Positions 23,783-30,922 of a stretch of 36,333 bases of DNA are shown here, piece by piece. The DNA comes from Clostridia bacterium (GTDB taxonomy: Bacteria; Bacillota; Clostridia; Oscillospirales; CAG-272). The first letter of the stretch is position 1; every line of letters starts with the position of its first letter. The translations under genes were made by a program, and so were the position numbers. The notes beneath the pieces are model-generated. The model was not told where the DNA came from. It made no database searches and worked only from the letters and a program-made list of their open reading frames with translations. Where the stretch lies: NCBI GenBank assembly GCA_017513325.1, contig JAFXGC010000096.1:1-36333 (forward strand), written 5' to 3'.

Positions 23783-24946
23783 TTATTTTTCAAATTTATC
23801 TGTTTTGTCGTCAAATACTAACTTGTCCATGTTTGAATTGTCAATAACGTTGATCATAGTCTTGCCGCGGTTAAACTGAACCTCAGTTCCATCGGGGTAG
23901 TAGTATTTAATAACAGAATCATGAGCTTCTTTTTCCCAGTAAATGTGCACATAAGAACCGTTAGTTATGTAGTAAGCATCGCCTTTACCTGTTGTCTGCA
24001 TCCAGATTCTGTTCTTTTCATCGCCTGAAATACGTCCGGAATCGTTGTACATAAGAATAACGTTTGTAAAGGAAAGCTGAGTGTCAGTAGCGGAGTCCAT
24101 GTGCTTGTCACCGTTGTACTGATAACGGAGATATTCACCTGTTTCAGCATCATAAACGTAGTCAACGTACTGATATGAGGAAACGGGAACACCTATATGA
24201 GTTGCAAGATTGTCAAATTTAGCAGTTTCTTCGAGAGGCATGAATACCATAGGAGTTTCATAACCTTCAGCTTTATCTTTGTTATAACCAAGTGTTTCGA
24301 TCGCATTCTTGATTGCTTCGCCGCCCTGAAGGAAGAGTGTATGTTCGCTTGCAACACCTGCGTTGAGTCTGTCCTGGTCGCGTGCAAATGTTCCTTCGGG
24401 AGAAGGTCCGTTAACGCCATCAATGTGAGCATTTCCTCTGTTAGCCAATGTATCATAAGCAATGGGACTACCGCCTGCGTGGATGAAGATACAGTTAAAG
24501 CTTTCAGCATAGTCGATGTAATAATCTCTTGCACTGCGAACGGAACCAACCTTGGGAAGTTTTTCATATTCTGTAGAGATCATCATAAGTCTTGTGATAC
24601 CACCTTCTGCAAGACACTCAAAAATGATATCTGCAGAGGAGATGCCTGACTGAGGAAGGCTTGCACCGATGTTGTTTATCATAACAGAGATAGGGCGTCT
24701 CTTTGAAAGATCAACACTACTCTCAAGACCTGTAAGGGGATTTATAAACTGAGCATCAACGTCGGGCTCGTCTGTTTCGGGAGCATCTGTTGAGGGATCA
24801 GTTTCGGGATCTTTTTTCTGTGTTTCTTTCTGCTGTGTTTCTTTTGCTGAAGTATCAGCGGGAGTTTCGTCATCTTTCTTGCATGCGCAAATGGAGAAGA
24901 TCATAAGTGCAGCAAGAAGAAGAGCTAATATACGTTTAAAATTCAT
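23783..24946 (-). CDS. DUF3048 (YerB-like) lipoprotein
   Basis: A 387-residue surface lipoprotein. The signal peptide ends in a lipobox-like ICAC followed by KKDDE (lipidated Cys near residue 22), then a ~45-residue linker rich in T, E, D, P and K. The folded part begins INPLTGLESS and carries DUF3048 hallmarks: RRPISVMINN, LPQSGISSADIIFECLAEGGITRLM, VGSVRSARDYYID and SEHTLFLQGG. The C-terminal domain contains YYPDGTEVQFNRGKTMINVI, which is also typical. The function of the family is unknown. The start follows AAGGA. A small conserved protein lies 33 bases upstream in the same transcript. Confidence 0.92.
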   Translation of the reverse strand: MNFKRILALLLAALMIFSICACKKDDETPADTSAKETQQKETQKKDPETDPSTDAPETDEPDVDAQFINPLTGLESSVDLSKRRPISVMINNIGASLPQSGISSADIIFECLAEGGITRLMMISTEYEKLPKVGSVRSARDYYIDYAESFNCIFIHAGGSPIAYDTLANRGNAHIDGVNGPSPEGTFARDQDRLNAGVASEHTLFLQGGEAIKNAIETLGYNKDKAEGYETPMVFMPLEETAKFDNLATHIGVPVSSYQYVDYVYDAETGEYLRYQYNGDKHMDSATDTQLSFTNVILMYNDSGRISGDEKNRIWMQTTGKGDAYYITNGSYVHIYWEKEAHDSVIKYYYPDGTEVQFNRGKTMINVIDNSNMDKLVFDDKTDKFEK

Positions 24947-24979
24947 AATACCATGTCCTTTCTTTTCTGAATTTTAAAA

Positions 24980-25300
24980 TTAGTTACCAATGAGACGTTC
25001 AAGCCAGATTATACCCAGTTCAAAAGCCTCGTATAGTCCGTTTTTAAGATCCTGTTTAACGATTTTTTCTCCATCGGAAAGTGCAGGATCAGTTTTCATA
25101 ACCTGAACGATAACTTTGTCGGGAACAGAGTTGCCCATATATTCTTTTTCGTTCATAATGATGAGAGAAAGAATATATTCATCGTCCATATTTCCGTAAA
25201 TTATAGTATTTCCTTCGCGAACCAGGGGGCGTTCCTTATACATCAGGAATTTGCCTTTAACTGTTGCGCCGTCAAGGATGCTTTTTGTTTCTTCATTCAT
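24980..25300 (-). CDS. Conserved clostridial hypothetical protein (106 aa)
   Basis: A soluble protein with no signal peptide or membrane helix. It contains VKGKFLMYKERPLVREGNTIIYGNMDDEYILSL, then VIVQVMKTDPALSDGEKIVKQ, and ends with the helix GLYEAFELGIIWLERLI. I recall similar unnamed clostridial proteins with a P-L-V-R-x-G-N-T-I-x-Y-G core but no function. The start ATG follows AAGGAAC; an in-frame ATG 31 codons upstream would begin in the promoter. A promoter TTGACA-17-TATTAT precedes it, and the DUF3048 lipoprotein gene follows after 33 bases, so the two form an operon. Confidence 0.82.
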   Translation of the reverse strand: MNEETKSILDGATVKGKFLMYKERPLVREGNTIIYGNMDDEYILSLIIMNEKEYMGNSVPDKVIVQVMKTDPALSDGEKIVKQDLKNGLYEAFELGIIWLERLIGN

Positions 25301-25334
25301 AGTAATAGTTCCTTTCTTGACATATGCTTCTAAT

Positions 25335-25363
25335 ATAATACTACAAAAACCAGTCAATGTCAA
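25335..25363 (-). promoter_or_regulatory. Promoter of the 106-aa protein / DUF3048 operon
   Basis: On the minus strand, TTGACA (25363-25358) and TATTAT (25340-25335) are 17 bases apart, about 35 bases before the start codon. Confidence 0.82.
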
Positions 25364-25431
25364 GATACAGTTTGGTATATATAGCACAAACACAACATAT
25401 ATTGTTATAAAATATTTAAGGAGAATGTACA

Positions 25432-26580
25432 GTGAAAAGAATTTTATCCTTGTTTTTGACTTTTTTGGCTATTTTTTTCATTATTCCTTTTAATTGTTAC
25501 GCTATTGAAGATAATGCACCATTTGAACTTAAAGCCAAAAGTGCAGTACTTATGGATGCAGAAAGTGGTGAAATAATCTATGCAAAAAATGCTGATGAAC
25601 CGCTTCCGCCTGCATCGGTCACAAAGGTGATGACACTATTGCTTGTTATGGAAGCTATCAATGACGGAATTATCAAACTTGAAGATATGGTTTCTGTCAG
25701 TCAGAATGCAGCTTCAATGGGAGGATCTCAAGTATTTCTTGAACCCGGAGAAGAAATGAGTGTTGATGAAATGCTCAAATGCGTTGTTGTCTCAAGCGCA
25801 AACGACGCAGCTGTTGCTCTTGCGGAGAAAGTTGCCGGAAGTGAAGCCACGTTTGTTCAGAGAATGAATGACAGGGCAAAAGAACTGGGAATGAATAACA
25901 CAAATTTTGAAAATGTAACCGGTCTTGACGACAGCGTAACAAATCATACAATAAGTGCTCATGATATTGCAGTTGCGTCAAGAGAGCTTATTACAAAACA
26001 TCCAAAAATATTTGATTATACAACTATATGGATGGATACTATCAGAAACGGCGAATTCGGACTTTCAAACACCAACAGACTTATAAGATATTATAACGGC
26101 GCTACAGGTTTAAAAACAGGTTCAACATCAAAGGCAGGATTTTGTATCAGTGCAACTGCAAAGCGTGATAATATGCATCTCATAGCAGTTATAATGGGCT
26201 CTTCAACAAGAGATGAACGCAATGCTGCCGCTTCTACTTTGCTAGATTGGGGATTTGCTACTTTTTCTGTTTTTAAGGCGGAAGGCGGCGATGCCGGGAG
26301 CGTAAAACTGATGGGTGGAAAAACTGATAAGATAAATATAGAATATGAAGCCTTTTCTAAACTCCTGGGAAAAGGTAAAGAACAAAAAATAACGACTGAA
26401 ATGGAAATACCGGATTGTGTGTATGCACCAATAAAAAAAGGAGATAAGGTTGGAAGCGTTAAGTTTCTGTGTGATGGGAAATCTATAGGAGAAGTTGATG
26501 TTGTCAGCACAGAGGACGCTGAGCGAATTGGCTTCTTTGACATTTTAGTAAGAATTTGGCAAAATTACTTTATGTTTTAG
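25432..26580 (+). CDS. dacF: D-alanyl-D-alanine carboxypeptidase (DacF-type PBP)
   Basis: A penicillin-binding protein that removes the terminal D-Ala from peptidoglycan stem peptides. It has a 24-residue signal peptide (hydrophobic stretch LSLFLTFLAIFFIIPFNCYA). The three active-site motifs are in order: SVTK (S62-K65), SAN (S122-N124) and KTG (228-230). The ~100-residue C-terminal domain follows, and the last residues (FFDILVRIWQNYFMF) form an amphipathic membrane anchor. Length 382 is normal. The start is GTG with AAGGAG eight bases upstream. It is divergent from the DUF3048 operon. Confidence 0.94.
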   Translation: MKRILSLFLTFLAIFFIIPFNCYAIEDNAPFELKAKSAVLMDAESGEIIYAKNADEPLPPASVTKVMTLLLVMEAINDGIIKLEDMVSVSQNAASMGGSQVFLEPGEEMSVDEMLKCVVVSSANDAAVALAEKVAGSEATFVQRMNDRAKELGMNNTNFENVTGLDDSVTNHTISAHDIAVASRELITKHPKIFDYTTIWMDTIRNGEFGLSNTNRLIRYYNGATGLKTGSTSKAGFCISATAKRDNMHLIAVIMGSSTRDERNAAASTLLDWGFATFSVFKAEGGDAGSVKLMGGKTDKINIEYEAFSKLLGKGKEQKITTEMEIPDCVYAPIKKGDKVGSVKFLCDGKSIGEVDVVSTEDAERIGFFDILVRIWQNYFMF

Positions 26581-26602
26581 CAAAATAAATCAATTATAGA
26601 CC

Positions 26603-26631
26603 TTGAAAAAAATAATAAAATGTTGTAGAAT
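26603..26631 (+). promoter_or_regulatory. Promoter of pgi
   Basis: TTGAAA (26603-26608) and TAGAAT (26626-26631) are 17 bases apart, 42 bases before the pgi start. Confidence 0.75.
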
Positions 26632-26673
26632 TGTTTCAACGAGATTAATAGTAAGTAATTGGAGGAACCCAAA

Positions 26674-28020
26674 ATGTCTCTTAAACTTAATAATGAATTT
26701 GTGCGTGGATTTGTAGCCGATACTGATGTTGAGGCTATTCGTCCTGAAATTGAAAATGCTCTTGAAACAGTAAAAAACAAGGATGGAGCCGGCAATGATT
26801 TTCTTGGCTGGTATGATCTTCCCGTTAATTACGATCGCGAAGAATATGATAGAATCAAAGCTGCTGCACAGAGAATAAAGAATATGTGCGATGTTCTTAT
26901 CGTTATCGGTATCGGTGGCTCTTATCTTGGCGCTCGCGCAGCAATCGAATATATTCAGGGAAATCTTTATAATAATGTTGCAAAAGATACACCTGATATC
27001 TATTTTGCAGGTAACAGCATTTCCACATCTGCACTCAACGATCTTCTTAAGATCTGTGAGGGCAAGGATGTTTGTGTAAACGTAATTTCTAAGTCCGGCA
27101 CAACAACAGAGCCTGCTGTTGTGTTCAGAGTTTTCCGTGAGCTTCTTGTTAAGAAGTATGGTGAAGAAGAAGCTAAGAAGAGAATTTTTGCAACAACTGA
27201 CAAGGCCAGAGGTAAGCTCAAGGAGCTTTCCGATAAGATCGGTTATGAAACATTTGTTGTTCCTGATGATGTAGGCGGCAGATTCTCTGTTCTCACAGCT
27301 GTTGGTCTTCTTCCTATAGCTGTTGCAGGCGTTGATCTTGACCAGCTTATGAAGGGTGCGCAGGATGCAAGAGCAGAGTATACAACAAAAGCATTTGAAG
27401 ATAACGAGTGCCTCAAGTATGCTGCTTATAGAAACGTTCTTGAAAGAAGCGGTAAAACAACAGAGATCCTCGTTGCATATGAGCCTTCCGCACAGATGCT
27501 TTGCGAATGGTGGAAGCAGCTTTACGGCGAAAGCGAAGGTAAGGATAATAAGGGCCTTTTCCCTGCATCTGTAATCTTCTCAACAGATCTTCACTCTCTC
27601 GGTCAGTATATTCAGGATGGTCAGAGAAATATCTTTGAAACAGTTCTTGATATTCAGGGCTCCAACGACACAATTTGTGTTCCTTTTGACGAAGCTAACT
27701 CTGACGGACTTAACTTCCTGGCAGGTAAGGAGATCCACGAGATCAACCGTACAGCAATGAAGGCAACACTTTACGCTCATATGGACGGCGGTGTTCCCAA
27801 TATCGTTGTTGAAGTACCCGACAGAAGCGCGTATTCATTCGGTTATATGGTATATTTCTTTGAACTTGCATGCGCAGTTTCCGGCTACACTCTCGGTGTA
27901 AATCCCTTTAACCAGCCCGGTGTTGAAGAGTATAAGAAGAATATGTTTGCTCTTCTTGATAAACCCGATCCTTCTCTTGATGCTCTTAAAGCTGAATTGA
28001 AGGCAAGAATGGCTAAATAA
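26674..28020 (+). CDS. pgi: Glucose-6-phosphate isomerase
   Basis: Interconverts glucose-6-phosphate and fructose-6-phosphate in glycolysis and gluconeogenesis. The 448-residue protein has the SIS-fold phosphate site [11 protein letters not shown] (79-89), [29 protein letters not shown], the [11 protein letters not shown] segment and the C-terminal [16 protein letters not shown], all standard for bacterial PGI. GGAGG is eight bases before the ATG; a TTG five codons upstream is in frame but is part of that ribosome site. It has its own promoter and terminator and is probably monocistronic. The codons are strongly biased, as expected for a highly expressed gene. Confidence 0.97.
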   Translation: MSLKLNNEFVRGFVADTDVEAIRPEIENALETVKNKDGAGNDFLGWYDLPVNYDREEYDRIKAAAQRIKNMCDVLIVIGIGGSYLGARAAIEYIQGNLYNNVAKDTPDIYFAGNSISTSALNDLLKICEGKDVCVNVISKSGTTTEPAVVFRVFRELLVKKYGEEEAKKRIFATTDKARGKLKELSDKIGYETFVVPDDVGGRFSVLTAVGLLPIAVAGVDLDQLMKGAQDARAEYTTKAFEDNECLKYAAYRNVLERSGKTTEILVAYEPSAQMLCEWWKQLYGESEGKDNKGLFPASVIFSTDLHSLGQYIQDGQRNIFETVLDIQGSNDTICVPFDEANSDGLNFLAGKEIHEINRTAMKATLYAHMDGGVPNIVVEVPDRSAYSFGYMVYFFELACAVSGYTLGVNPFNQPGVEEYKKNMFALLDKPDPSLDALKAELKARMAK

Positions 28021-28030
28021 CAATGATTAT

Positions 28031-28067
28031 AAAAAGAAGCAAGTTGAAAATAACTTGCTTCTTTTTT
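28031..28067 (+). terminator. Terminator of pgi
   Basis: A 15-bp perfect stem (AAAAAGAAGCAAGTT / AACTTGCTTCTTTTT) with a 6-nt loop and a T-run, 11 bases after the pgi stop. Confidence 0.92.
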
Positions 28068-28154
28068 ATAAAGATACCAAATTACTATTGTTGATTTTTT
28101 ATTACGAAGTATACATAAAAGATTATCTTTTTTATAAATATTCTATAAAAACTA

Positions 28155-28183
28155 TTGCAATTATTGTTTGAATAATGTATAAT
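28155..28183 (+). promoter_or_regulatory. Promoter of the small P-loop gene
   Basis: TTGCAA (28155-28160) and a perfect TATAAT (28178-28183) are 17 bases apart. A tiny stem with a GCAA tetraloop (TGCC-GCAA-GGCA, 28201-28212) lies in the leader. I see nothing else between the pgi terminator and this promoter. Confidence 0.75.
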
Positions 28184-28238
28184 AATCACATCAGTATAAA
28201 TGCCGCAAGGCAATAATAGATAAACGGAGGACTTACCC

Positions 28239-28640
28239 ATGCTGAAAGTAATAATCGGCGTAAAAGGCACAGGCAAAACAAAACAGCTTATCGAGATGGT
28301 TAATCAGTCACTTGACACAACAAAGGGTGACGTGGTTTGTATAGAAAAAGGCGATAAACTCCGATTTGAGGTTAAGCCCCAGTGCAGACTTATCGATACA
28401 AAAGAATATGCGATCGACGATGCTGAAGATCTTTACGGATTCGTTGCAGGTATTCTTGCAAGCAACAACGACGTAACCGATCTCTATATAGATTCCGCTC
28501 TTAAGATCTGCCGCGATGATGTGGCTGCATTTGACATATTCCTTGATAAAGTTGCAGCGCTTGTAAAGGAAGTAAATTGTGTAATGACAATTTCTCTCCC
28601 TGCAGAAAACGCAACAGATACAATTAAGAAGTATCTCTAA
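28239..28640 (+). CDS. Small P-loop protein (133 aa), sometimes labelled PilT-like
   Basis: A stand-alone nucleotide-binding protein. Walker A is GVKGTGKT at residues 7-14, and a Walker B-like strand is DLYIDSAL near residue 87. The protein is too short for a full RecA/PilT ATPase and has no other recognisable domain. The middle (RLIDTKEYAIDDAEDLYGFVAGILASN) and the end (VNCVMTISLPAENA) suggest a compact alpha/beta fold. Some clostridial homologues are called twitching motility protein PilT, which I think is over-annotation. CGGAGG precedes the ATG. It has its own strong promoter and terminator, so it is a single-gene unit. Confidence 0.83.
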   Translation: MLKVIIGVKGTGKTKQLIEMVNQSLDTTKGDVVCIEKGDKLRFEVKPQCRLIDTKEYAIDDAEDLYGFVAGILASNNDVTDLYIDSALKICRDDVAAFDIFLDKVAALVKEVNCVMTISLPAENATDTIKKYL

Positions 28641-28653
28641 TACTTAATAAATG

Positions 28654-28682
28654 AAAAGCACTCCTTTCGGAGTGCTTTTTTT
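28654..28682 (+). terminator. Terminator of small P-loop gene
   Basis: An 11-bp perfect stem (AAAAGCACTCC / GGAGTGCTTTT) with a TTTC loop and an extended T-run, 13 bases after the stop codon. Confidence 0.92.
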
Positions 28683-28720
28683 ATCTATCCGTTTGGTGAT
28701 AATGCAATTTGTTCATTCAT

Positions 28721-29050
28721 TTAAGCATCATATTTACACCCATTCATATCCCACAAAAACTTATCTAAATCAACTATCCCGTCATCGGAAACCTCAACCC
28801 CTTCGTTGCGAAGAAGCTGAATTTGCATATTTTCGCCGCCGAAAGCAAAAGCAGGAGAAACTTTGCCCAACTTGTTTACAACTCTGTGGCAGGGAATAAC
28901 GTAGGGTTCTGGATTAACGTGGAGAGCATAACCTACCACTCTTGAAAGTCTTTTGTTTCCACAGAGAAAGGCTATCTGTCCGTATGTAGCAACTTTGCCT
29001 TTGGGAATTTGTTTGACATATTTGTAAATAAGCTCATATGTGTTCATCAT
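28721..29050 (-). CDS. Minimal O6-alkylguanine-DNA alkyltransferase-domain protein (MGMT/Ogt family)
   Basis: A 109-residue protein consisting only of the DNA-binding/active-site domain of O6-alkylguanine transferases. It has IPKGKVATYGQIA, then SRVVGYALHVNP, then the active-site signature IPCHRVV with the acceptor cysteine at C54. The N-terminal domain of Ada/Ogt proteins is absent. In alkyltransferase-like proteins of this size the cysteine is often tryptophan; here it is retained, so suicidal alkyl transfer remains possible. The start overlaps the DUF4317 stop (ATGA), so it is translationally coupled to that gene. Confidence 0.9.
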   Translation of the reverse strand: MMNTYELIYKYVKQIPKGKVATYGQIAFLCGNKRLSRVVGYALHVNPEPYVIPCHRVVNKLGKVSPAFAFGGENMQIQLLRNEGVEVSDDGIVDLDKFLWDMNGCKYDA

Positions 29051-30171
29051 TCACTTATATTAATGCTGACCCCGTTGACAGTAACTTCGTCTTCTGCTCT
29101 GATCATTATGTACTTTGTTCCGTCAATGACCTCTGTTTTGATAAGGTCAGGTCTTTCGGGGTTAACCTTAATAACAACATCGGGAGTTTTAACTTCAAAC
29201 TGCTTTGTGTTAATAATGTTTTTTGGAGGAACTTCAGCGCCCTGTCCGAAACTTTTGTCAAACTGCTCGTCAAATGCCGAAATCTTTTCTTCAGCTATAC
29301 CGCAGTCAGTAAGAACATTTTTTACAGTCGCCTTGGAAATAAGAAGAGGTTCGCGCACCTTTGCCGCCTTGTGTTCGTCTACCATAGTGCAGATCTTTTC
29401 GTGAACAGCCTGAACAACCTCCATGTTGCATTCATTTGCAACGGAGTCGCTGAGAACAGTTTCAAATGTTTCCTTTTGAACTGATGCAGGCATAGGCGGC
29501 TCGCTTTTAAAAATCTTTTCTACGAATGCGTCCTGGCTGTCGGAAGTGTTCTTTGTATAGAGAAGGGCGCCGTATATATTAGCAGCTCTGTCATCAAAAG
29601 CAGGGAACATAAATCCCAGCTCAGGGTTTGAAATAACTGAATTAGCAGCAACGGAATGGAATTGATCTCCATAGTAACTGAGTGCCGGCTTTGTCAGTTT
29701 TATGGGGCATATGGAGCAAAGAAAATATGAGAACACTGTCGTTGAGTCTTCATCCTTTGAGCCATCACCACTGTAGCTGAAAACATCGTATTTATCGCTT
29801 GCAAGAAGAATAAGATAACTGCCTTCGATCTGAACCGTTTCTATAATATTTTTATAAAGAGTATCAACCGCCTCATCGTTTTCAAGTGAACTGGAACGAA
29901 GCTCTGAGAGGAGTTTGTGTTCATCTCCGGAAACTACCTGATGTGTTGAAAACTCAATATCTATAAGATTCTTTCCGTGGGTTCCGGAAAGGGTCTTTTT
30001 TATTATTGGAAGAAGTTCTTCAGTTTCTATCTCATTGAGCATAGCCAGAGAAGAATTGAAGGTTGAAAGAATCTCTCTCTGTTCTGTGACATAACAGCCG
30101 CGTATTCTTTGGATACTGGTTTTGTCAGGTGTTATTCTGCGGCGAATTTCGCCTATTTCTTTTTCATTCAT
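29047..30171 (-). CDS. DUF4317 family protein
   Basis: A 374-residue soluble protein of a family common in Clostridia and without known function. The N-terminal MNEKEIGEIRRRITPDKTSI and the following IRGCYVTEQREILSTFNSSL are the family's characteristic start. No signal peptide or membrane segment is visible. A C-terminal ~70-residue segment (FEVKTPDVVIKVNPERPDLIKTEVIDG) is rich in beta-like stretches. GGAGG precedes the ATG, and TTGTAA-17-TAAAAT upstream is its likely promoter. It heads a two-gene operon with the alkyltransferase-domain gene and is divergent from the phage-like module. Confidence 0.88.
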   Translation of the reverse strand: MNEKEIGEIRRRITPDKTSIQRIRGCYVTEQREILSTFNSSLAMLNEIETEELLPIIKKTLSGTHGKNLIDIEFSTHQVVSGDEHKLLSELRSSSLENDEAVDTLYKNIIETVQIEGSYLILLASDKYDVFSYSGDGSKDEDSTTVFSYFLCSICPIKLTKPALSYYGDQFHSVAANSVISNPELGFMFPAFDDRAANIYGALLYTKNTSDSQDAFVEKIFKSEPPMPASVQKETFETVLSDSVANECNMEVVQAVHEKICTMVDEHKAAKVREPLLISKATVKNVLTDCGIAEEKISAFDEQFDKSFGQGAEVPPKNIINTKQFEVKTPDVVIKVNPERPDLIKTEVIDGTKYIMIRAEDEVTVNGVSINISE

Positions 30172-30201
30172 AAGTGTGCCTCCGGGTATTTTTGGACCTA
30201 T

Positions 30202-30230
30202 ATTTTATCATTTTTTTATCATATTTACAA
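30202..30230 (-). promoter_or_regulatory. Promoter of DUF4317 operon
   Basis: On the minus strand, TTGTAA (30230-30225) and TAAAAT (30207-30202) are 17 bases apart, about 30 bases before the DUF4317 start. Confidence 0.65.
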
Positions 30231-30245
30231 GTGATTTTTAAAGAA

Positions 30246-30327
30246 TGGTGCAGATTTGCACCACTGAACTTAATTGGGGAGAAACAGTTTGGACCGGCGG
30301 CTATAATTAGCACAGACTTTGCAAAGT
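30246..30327 (+). promoter_or_regulatory. Candidate control region of the virion-like module
   Basis: A perfect palindrome TGGTGCA-GATT-TGCACCA (30246-30263) lies about 40 bases upstream of a perfect -10 box TATAAT (30302-30307). That box has no good -35 element at 17 bases. A second perfect palindrome, ACTTTGCAAAGT (30316-30327), covers the expected first transcribed bases. This looks like a promoter needing an activator at the first site and/or blocked by a repressor at the second. No regulator gene is adjacent. Confidence 0.5.
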
Positions 30328-30356
30328 TTAAAAAATAAAGCAGAAAGGCACGGTTT

Positions 30357-30905
30357 ATGAAAGAAAACGAAACATTTGCAAAAGAAACGGTAAATGATGA
30401 AACTCCCATTGAAAATCTTTTGCATGAGCTTTCCGAGGAACTTGACTGTAAGAGCAGTACTCCCGAGGAACTCAGTCGTGCGATGAAGAAAAGAAAGTTA
30501 AAAACAGTTCTGAAAAAGAGAGCGGAAGAAAATTTAATACAGAAAAGATACAGGTCATATCTTTCAGAGATAGATGCTCTCAGAAGTAAGTATTCAGATT
30601 TCGAGATTGAGAATGAACTTGAAAATCCTGTTTTTGCAAAACTTATCAGATGTGGATTCGGAATGGAAGCTGCATATAACTTTGTTCATCACGACGAAAT
30701 CATTGAAAAAGTTAAGCTGGAGGCTGAACAGACAGGTTATGAAAACGCTGTTGCGCTTCTGCGCTCCGGCAATCTCCGTCCCGAAGAAAACGGAACGAGA
30801 GACCAAAGCGGAATATCAGAAAAGAAAAATGTTGCTTCTCTTACGGGAGGCGGCATAAGAGATATTCTTCGCAAAGTTGAAAAAGGAGCAAAAGTAAAAT
30901 TCTGA
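30357..30905 (+). CDS. Putative capsid scaffolding protein
   Basis: A 182-residue, highly charged, mostly helical protein: an acidic N-terminus (ENLLHELSEELD), a basic helix (AMKKRKLKTVLKKRAEEN), the segment LRSKYSDFEIENELENPVFAKLIRCG followed by AAYNFVHHDEII, and a basic C-terminal tail (ILRKVEKGAKVKF). The F-E-N-P-x-F / A-Y-x-x-x-H-H-D-E-I pattern and position directly before the capsid gene match scaffold-like proteins I recall next to N4-gp56-type capsids in Firmicutes. No membrane segment is seen. AAAGG precedes the ATG. It is the first gene of the module. Confidence 0.65.
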   Translation: MKENETFAKETVNDETPIENLLHELSEELDCKSSTPEELSRAMKKRKLKTVLKKRAEENLIQKRYRSYLSEIDALRSKYSDFEIENELENPVFAKLIRCGFGMEAAYNFVHHDEIIEKVKLEAEQTGYENAVALLRSGNLRPEENGTRDQSGISEKKNVASLTGGGIRDILRKVEKGAKVKF

Positions 30906-30922
30906 AAAGGAAAGGAAAAATT

